8,933 nucleotides of DNA from an uncultured Corynebacterium sp. (GTDB lineage: Bacteria; Actinomycetota; Actinomycetes; Mycobacteriales; Mycobacteriaceae), in the NCBI GenBank assembly GCA_945631445.1, contig CALZCR010000040.1, positions 1 to 8,933 of the forward strand. The letters are read 5' to 3'. The notes beneath the pieces are model-generated. The model was not told the DNA's origin. It made no database searches and saw only the letters and a list, made by a program, of their open reading frames with translations. Positions within the stretch are counted from its first letter, which is position 1. Each line of letters starts with the position of its first letter. The translations under genes and the position numbers were made by a program. Positions 5,554-8,933 of this stretch are shown in pieces.

Positions 5554-6636
5554 ATGCCGCTGACACCAGCTGACGTGCACAATGTCGCTTTCAGTAAGCC
5601 GCCGATCGGCAAGCGAGGCTACAACGAGGACGAGGTCGACCAGTTCCTCGACCTCGTGGAAGACACGCTTGCGCAGCTCATTGACGACAATGAGAAGCTG
5701 CGGGCCGGCGCTGGCGCCGGCGCCGGCGTGGACGCGACAAAGTCGCAGGACTCCGACGCCAAGGTCGATGAGGCTGAGCTGCGCCGTGAGGTCGAAGCGA
5801 AGCTGCGCGGTGAGTACGAAGCGAAGCTCGCCGACGCCAAGCGTTCCACCGAGAAGGCCGAGGCAGAAGCCCGGACCGCCAAGGCAGACGCAGAAAAGGC
5901 CCGCAAGGCCGCCGAAGAAGCACAGCGCGCTTCCTCACAGCAGAGCAAGACCCCGGCCGCCGCGGCCCCCGCGGCCTCCCCGGCTCCGGCGGCCGTCGCC
6001 TCCGGCGCGGCCAACGCGGACACCCACATGCAGGCAGCCAAGGTCCTGGGTCTGGCCCAGGAGATGGCGGACCGCCTGACCTCCGAGGCACAGGCAGAAT
6101 CCCGCTCCATGCTGGATGAGGCCCGTACCTCCGCCGAGAAACAGCTCACCGACGCCGACACCCAGTCGCGCCCCCAGCTGGAAAACGCCCGCAAGCAGGC
6201 GGAACAGACGACGTCTGAGGCGCAGCGCAAGGCCGAGGAAACCACCTCGCAGGCGCAGAAGCAGGCTGAGCAGGTCACCTCTGAGGCGCAGCGCAAGGCC
6301 GAAGAGGCCACCTCGCAGGCGCAGAAGCAGGCTGAGCAGGTCACCTCTGAGGCGCAGCGCAAGGCCGAGGAAACCACCTCGCAGGCCAACGCCCGCGCCG
6401 AGGCCCAGATCAAGCAGGCCGAGGAGAAGGCCGCGTCCCTGCAGGCCGACGCCGAGCGCAAGCACGCCGAGATCATGAACACGGTCAAGCAGCAGCAGAC
6501 CGCGCTGGAGCAGCGCATCGCCGAGCTGCGCACCTTCGAGAAGGAATACCGCACCCGTCTCCAGACGTTGCTGCAGTCCCAGCTCGACGAGCTCGAATCG
6601 CGTGGTTCCGCGGACCCGAGCGCCAACGCTCAGTAA
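5554..6636 (+). CDS. wag31: Polar growth scaffold DivIVA/Wag31
   Basis: Wag31 (DivIVA) self-assembles on the curved inner membrane at the cell poles and recruits the elongation machinery; it is needed for apical growth in corynebacteria and mycobacteria. The 360-residue product begins with the conserved DivIVA lipid-binding domain: [20 protein letters not shown] (1-20), then [19 protein letters not shown] (21-39) and a first coiled coil to about residue 50. A G/A linker (51-58) follows, then a charged coiled coil (about 70-127) and an A/P-rich break (about 134-155). A long C-terminal coiled coil (about 160-345) contains three tandem copies of a 22-residue unit (214-279). The protein ends in a short polar tail. 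Basic residues K15, K20 and R21 are in the membrane-contact loop of the family. The gene follows yggT and ends at a strong hairpin terminator, so it closes the cluster. It is likely transcribed from its own promoter as well. Confidence 0.96.
   Translation: MPLTPADVHNVAFSKPPIGKRGYNEDEVDQFLDLVEDTLAQLIDDNEKLRAGAGAGAGVDATKSQDSDAKVDEAELRREVEAKLRGEYEAKLADAKRSTEKAEAEARTAKADAEKARKAAEEAQRASSQQSKTPAAAAPAASPAPAAVASGAANADTHMQAAKVLGLAQEMADRLTSEAQAESRSMLDEARTSAEKQLTDADTQSRPQLENARKQAEQTTSEAQRKAEETTSQAQKQAEQVTSEAQRKAEEATSQAQKQAEQVTSEAQRKAEETTSQANARAEAQIKQAEEKAASLQADAERKHAEIMNTVKQQQTALEQRIAELRTFEKEYRTRLQTLLQSQLDELESRGSADPSANAQ
6193..6390 (+). repeat. Three tandem 66-bp repeats inside wag31
   Basis: Copies at 6193-6258, 6259-6324 and 6325-6390 encode variants of [11 protein letters not shown] followed by [11 protein letters not shown]. 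Copies 2 and 3 are identical over their first 44 bases and differ at about six of 66 positions overall, pointing to recent duplication. Each 22-residue unit is itself two 11-residue blocks, so the stretch is six hendecads, a periodicity expected to give a nearly straight or slightly right-handed coiled coil. Length differences between strains are likely here. Confidence 0.9.
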
Positions 6637-6650
6637 CGCCATCGCCACCC

Positions 6651-6689
6651 CGCCCCCTGGTGGACCGCCTTCCGGTCAACCAGGGGGCG
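6651..6689 (+). terminator. Rho-independent-like terminator after wag31
   Basis: CGCCCCCTGGT (6651-6661) pairs perfectly with ACCAGGGGGCG (6679-6689). Inside, GACCG (6663-6667) pairs with CGGTC (6673-6677) around the loop CCTTC, with one G·A mismatch between the two helices. The following bases are only weakly T-rich (TCGTGCTTT), as is usual for high-GC actinobacterial terminators. It starts 14 bases after the wag31 stop and separates the division cluster from ileS. Confidence 0.85.
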
Positions 6690-6710
6690 TCGTGCTTTCC
6701 CCGGCCTCTC

Positions 6711-6726
6711 GCGCCCGGTTGGGCGC
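6711..6726. repeat. Perfect inverted repeat overlapping the ileS -35 region
   Basis: GCGCCC (6711-6716), loop GGTT, then GGGCGC (6721-6726). It lies between the wag31 terminator and the ileS -10 and covers the only -35-like hexamer, TTGGGC (6719-6724). It may be a second small terminator hairpin or an operator. Symmetry is seen directly; function is unknown. Confidence 0.4.
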
Positions 6727-6750
6727 AGGGGCACGGGATCGGGTTATGAT
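6719..6750 (+). promoter_or_regulatory. Candidate ileS promoter
   Basis: TATGAT (6745-6750) is a strong -10 hexamer. The nearest -35-like element TTGGGC (6719-6724) is 20 bases upstream, longer than ideal, so the promoter may rely mainly on its -10. Transcription would start near 6757, exactly ahead of the conserved T-box leader, which supports the call. Confidence 0.6.
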
Positions 6751-6756
6751 GGGCAC

Positions 6757-6960
6757 AGACAAGCGCTGATCCGGCCATCACCGGGGAGCTTCCGGAAGAA
6801 CGGCGCGGCCTGGCCGCCGCCCAGTAGAACCGGACGGGTGGGACCGTCACACACCTTCACCACACAACGAAGCGGGGCGGTCTCCGGCCACGGGGACGCT
6901 GCTCAAGCGGGGTGGTACCGCGCAGATGTCAGGGCCCTGTCCCTGGGTCCGCGTCCCCGC
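6757..6960 (+). promoter_or_regulatory. T-box riboswitch of ileS (actinobacterial, short Stem I type)
   Basis: The leader binds uncharged tRNA-Ile and switches ileS on when isoleucine charging falls. Stem I is minimal: CCGG (6771-6774) and CCGG (6781-6784) enclose the loop CCATCA, which carries an AUC isoleucine specifier at 6777-6779. The conserved tract GGGGAGCTTCCGGAAGAACGG follows (6783-6803). A Stem III candidate is GACGG (6833-6837) with CCGTC (6844-6848). The T-box core GGGGTGGTACCGCG (6909-6922) contains UGGU at 6912-6915, complementary to the ACCA end of tRNA-Ile, inside a GCGG/CCGC helix. An enclosing stem pairs CGGGGACGC (6891-6899) with GCGTCCCCG (6951-6959). No T-rich terminator follows, so control is probably at translation initiation, as established for related actinobacterial ileS T-boxes. 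Confidence 0.92.
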
Positions 6961-7013
6961 GACGATTGGCCCCCACCATTCCCGGTGTGCACGTGAAGGA
7001 AGATTTCGCTTAA

Positions 7014-8933
7014 ATGACTGACGCGCAAAACACCACCGGAGCAGTAGGCAGCGCCTACCCCAAGGTCGACATGACCGGCGGCTCCTCCCGCTTCCCGCAA
7101 ATGGAAGAACAGGTCCTGCAGTATTGGCAGGAGGACGACACCTTCCAGGCGTCGTTGAAGAACCGGGAAGGCAACGAGGAATACGTCTTCTACGACGGCC
7201 CGCCCTTCGCCAACGGCCTGCCGCACTACGGGCACCTGCTGACCGGTTACGTCAAGGACATCATCCCGCGCTACCGCACCATGGCCGGCTACCACGTACC
7301 GCGGGTCTTCGGCTGGGACACTCACGGCCTGCCCGCCGAGCTGGAAGCCGAGAAGCAGCTGGGCATCACCGACAAAGGCCAGATCGAGGAGATGGGCCTG
7401 GCGAAGTTCAACGAGTACTGCGCCACCTCCGTGCTGAAGTACACCGAAGAGTGGAAGGAGTACGTCACCCGCCAGGCGCGCTGGGTGGACTTCGACAACG
7501 GCTACAAGACGATGGATCTGAGCTACATGGAGTCCGTCATCTGGGCGTTCAAGCAGCTCTACGACAAGGGCCTGGTCTACCAGGGCTTCCGGGTGTTGCC
7601 GTACTCGTGGGCGGAGCACACCCCGCTGTCGAACCAGGAGACCCGTCTCGACGACTCCTACAAGATGCGCCAGGACCCGACGCTGACGGTCACGCTGCCG
7701 TTCACCGGCGCCCGTGAGGGCACGGCCGGCGAGAAGACCCTGGCCGATCACCCGGTGCTGGCGGAGACCGCCGCCCTGGCGTGGACGACCACCCCCTGGA
7801 CCCTGCCGTCGAACCTGGCGTTGGCGGTGCACCCGGAGGTCACCTACGCCGTGGTTAAGGTCGGCGCGGATTCCTCCGAGGCCGAGTTCGCGGGCCGCCA
7901 CCTCATCCTGGCGGAGCCGCTGGTCGGCGCCTACGCCAAGGAGCTGGGGGAGGAGCGCGAGGTCGTCGCGACGTTTGCCGGCGCGGAGCTGGAAGGCCTG
8001 GTCTACGAGCCGGTCTTCGACTTCTTCGCCGACAACCCGAACTCCTTCCAGATCATCGTGGCCGACTACGTCACCACCGAGGACGGCACGGGCATCGTCC
8101 ACCAGGCCCCGGCCTTCGGTGAAGAAGACATGGAGAGCTGCAAGGACTACGGCATCGAGCTGGTCATCCCGGTGGACATGGACGGCCAGTTCACCTCGTT
8201 GGTGCCGCCGTACGAGGGTCAGCTGGTCTTCGACGCCAACAAGGACATCATCAAGGACTTGAAGGCCGCCGGCCGGGTGCTGCGCCACCAGACCATCGAA
8301 CACTCTTACCCGCACTCCTGGCGTTCCGGCGAGCCGCTGATCTATATGGCGCTGCCGTCGTGGTTCGTCGACGTGACCAAGATCCGCGACCGCATGGTCG
8401 AGCTCAACCACGACGAGATCGAGTGGTTGCCGGGGCACGTGCGCGACGGGCAGTTCGGCAAGTGGCTGGAAAACGCCCGCGACTGGAACATCTCGCGCAC
8501 CCGTTACTGGGGATCGCCGATCCCGGTGTGGGTCTCCGACGACGAGAACTACCCGCGCATCGACGTCTACGGTTCCCTGGATGAGCTGGAGGCCGACTTC
8601 GGGGTGCGCCCGGAGTCGCTGCACCGCCCGTACATCGACGAGCTGACCCGCCCGAACCCGGACGACCCGACCGGAAAGTCCACCATGCGGCGGGTCACGG
8701 ATGTCCTCGACGTGTGGTTCGACTCCGGGGCGATGCCGTTCGCACAGTTCCACTACCCGTTCGAGAACAAGGATTTCTTCGAGTCCCACCACCCGGCGGA
8801 CTTCATCGTCGAGTACATCGGGCAGACCCGCGGCTGGTTCTACCTGCTGCACGTGCTGTCGGTGGCGCTGTTCGACCGGCCGGCGTTCAAGAAGGTCGTC
8901 GCCCACGGCATCGTGCTGGGCAACGATGGACTG
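7014..8933 (+). CDS. ileS: Isoleucyl-tRNA synthetase, N-terminal 640 residues (3' end outside window)
   Basis: IleRS charges tRNA-Ile with isoleucine and hydrolyses mischarged valine. The frame is open from ATG 7014 to the last base, 640 codons, with no frameshift. The class I catalytic fold is shown by [20 protein letters not shown], with the HIGH-type motif HYGH at residues 71-74, and by [10 protein letters not shown] (100-109). The CP1 editing domain is intact: [13 protein letters not shown] (threonine-rich patch at 258-260) and [15 protein letters not shown] from residue 358. Later come [23 protein letters not shown] and [14 protein letters not shown]. The window stops after [10 protein letters not shown], the sequence that normally precedes the KMSKS loop, so that motif is not visible. 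The HYGH and DTHGLP forms resemble the eukaryote-like IleRS2 group. ATG 7014 directly follows a TAA; the nearest Shine-Dalgarno, AAGGA (6996-7000), is 13 bases away, somewhat far. Expression is governed by the upstream T-box. Confidence 0.97.
   Translation, partial: MTDAQNTTGAVGSAYPKVDMTGGSSRFPQMEEQVLQYWQEDDTFQASLKNREGNEEYVFYDGPPFANGLPHYGHLLTGYVKDIIPRYRTMAGYHVPRVFGWDTHGLPAELEAEKQLGITDKGQIEEMGLAKFNEYCATSVLKYTEEWKEYVTRQARWVDFDNGYKTMDLSYMESVIWAFKQLYDKGLVYQGFRVLPYSWAEHTPLSNQETRLDDSYKMRQDPTLTVTLPFTGAREGTAGEKTLADHPVLAETAALAWTTTPWTLPSNLALAVHPEVTYAVVKVGADSSEAEFAGRHLILAEPLVGAYAKELGEEREVVATFAGAELEGLVYEPVFDFFADNPNSFQIIVADYVTTEDGTGIVHQAPAFGEEDMESCKDYGIELVIPVDMDGQFTSLVPPYEGQLVFDANKDIIKDLKAAGRVLRHQTIEHSYPHSWRSGEPLIYMALPSWFVDVTKIRDRMVELNHDEIEWLPGHVRDGQFGKWLENARDWNISRTRYWGSPIPVWVSDDENYPRIDVYGSLDELEADFGVRPESLHRPYIDELTRPNPDDPTGKSTMRRVTDVLDVWFDSGAMPFAQFHYPFENKDFFESHHPADFIVEYIGQTRGWFYLLHVLSVALFDRPAFKKVVAHGIVLGNDGL

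Noticed and set aside
6926..7021. 31-codon ORF in the T-box 3' region overlapping the ileS start
   Set aside because: It begins inside the T-box helix region, has no Shine-Dalgarno and no run of isoleucine codons; the T-box explains the control, so a leader peptide is not needed.
6903..8906. 667-codon open frame on the - strand opposite ileS
   Set aside because: It is a shadow of the well-conserved ileS coding frame, with low-complexity V/L/R/G composition and no recognisable domain.
1..8933. CRISPR arrays, insertion sequences, tRNA or rRNA genes, prophage or defence genes
   Set aside because: No spaced repeats, transposase motifs, terminal repeats or RNA gene signatures were seen; codon character is uniform across the window.

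Overview
The window is a conserved cell-division and cell-wall (dcw) segment from a high-GC actinobacterium, most likely a Corynebacterium. The evidence is gene order and content: murC–ftsQ–ftsZ–pgeF–yggS–sepF–yggT–wag31, then a T-box leader and ileS, all on the + strand. There is no ftsA between ftsQ and ftsZ, SepF is encoded nearby, and the polar-growth scaffold DivIVA/Wag31 closes the cluster. The genus is inferred from layout and protein character; no database search was run.

Region by region. Bases 1-734 hold the 3' part of murC (UDP-MurNAc–L-alanine ligase), whose stop codon overlaps the ftsQ start by one base (TAATG). ftsQ ends at 1429. A 185-base gap then carries an inverted repeat, tandem -10-like hexamers and three GACAC motifs in front of ftsZ (1615-2874). 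pgeF (2911-3636), yggS (3649-4371) and sepF (4445-4948) follow with short spacers. yggT (5043-5336) and possibly pgeF look leaderless: a -10-like hexamer ends seven bases before the start codon. A 217-base gap before wag31 (5554-6636) holds candidate promoters and two abutting stem-loops. wag31 ends at a strong 11+5 bp hairpin terminator. The next 300 bases hold an ileS promoter and an actinobacterial T-box with a very short Stem I carrying an AUC specifier. ileS starts at 7014 and runs off the window after 640 codons, apparently just before its KMSKS loop.

How the genes fit together. MurC makes a cytoplasmic peptidoglycan precursor and PgeF keeps that precursor's L-Ala/L-Ser identity correct. 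FtsZ polymerises at mid-cell and is probably tethered by SepF through its conserved C-terminal tail. FtsQ links the ring to the periplasmic septal machinery. Wag31 organises elongation at the poles. YggS is a PLP-homeostasis protein and YggT a small membrane protein, both habitually carried in this cluster. IleRS is a separately controlled housekeeping unit driven by uncharged tRNA-Ile.

This is largely a conserved housekeeping region and I see no novel multi-gene system. The most interesting items are regulatory and structural: the paired stem-loops in the wag31 leader, a near-identical 66-bp triplication in wag31 encoding 11-residue (hendecad) coiled-coil units, the GACAC cluster over the ftsZ promoter, probable leaderless starts, and a possible Shine-Dalgarno sequestering pair in the ileS T-box.
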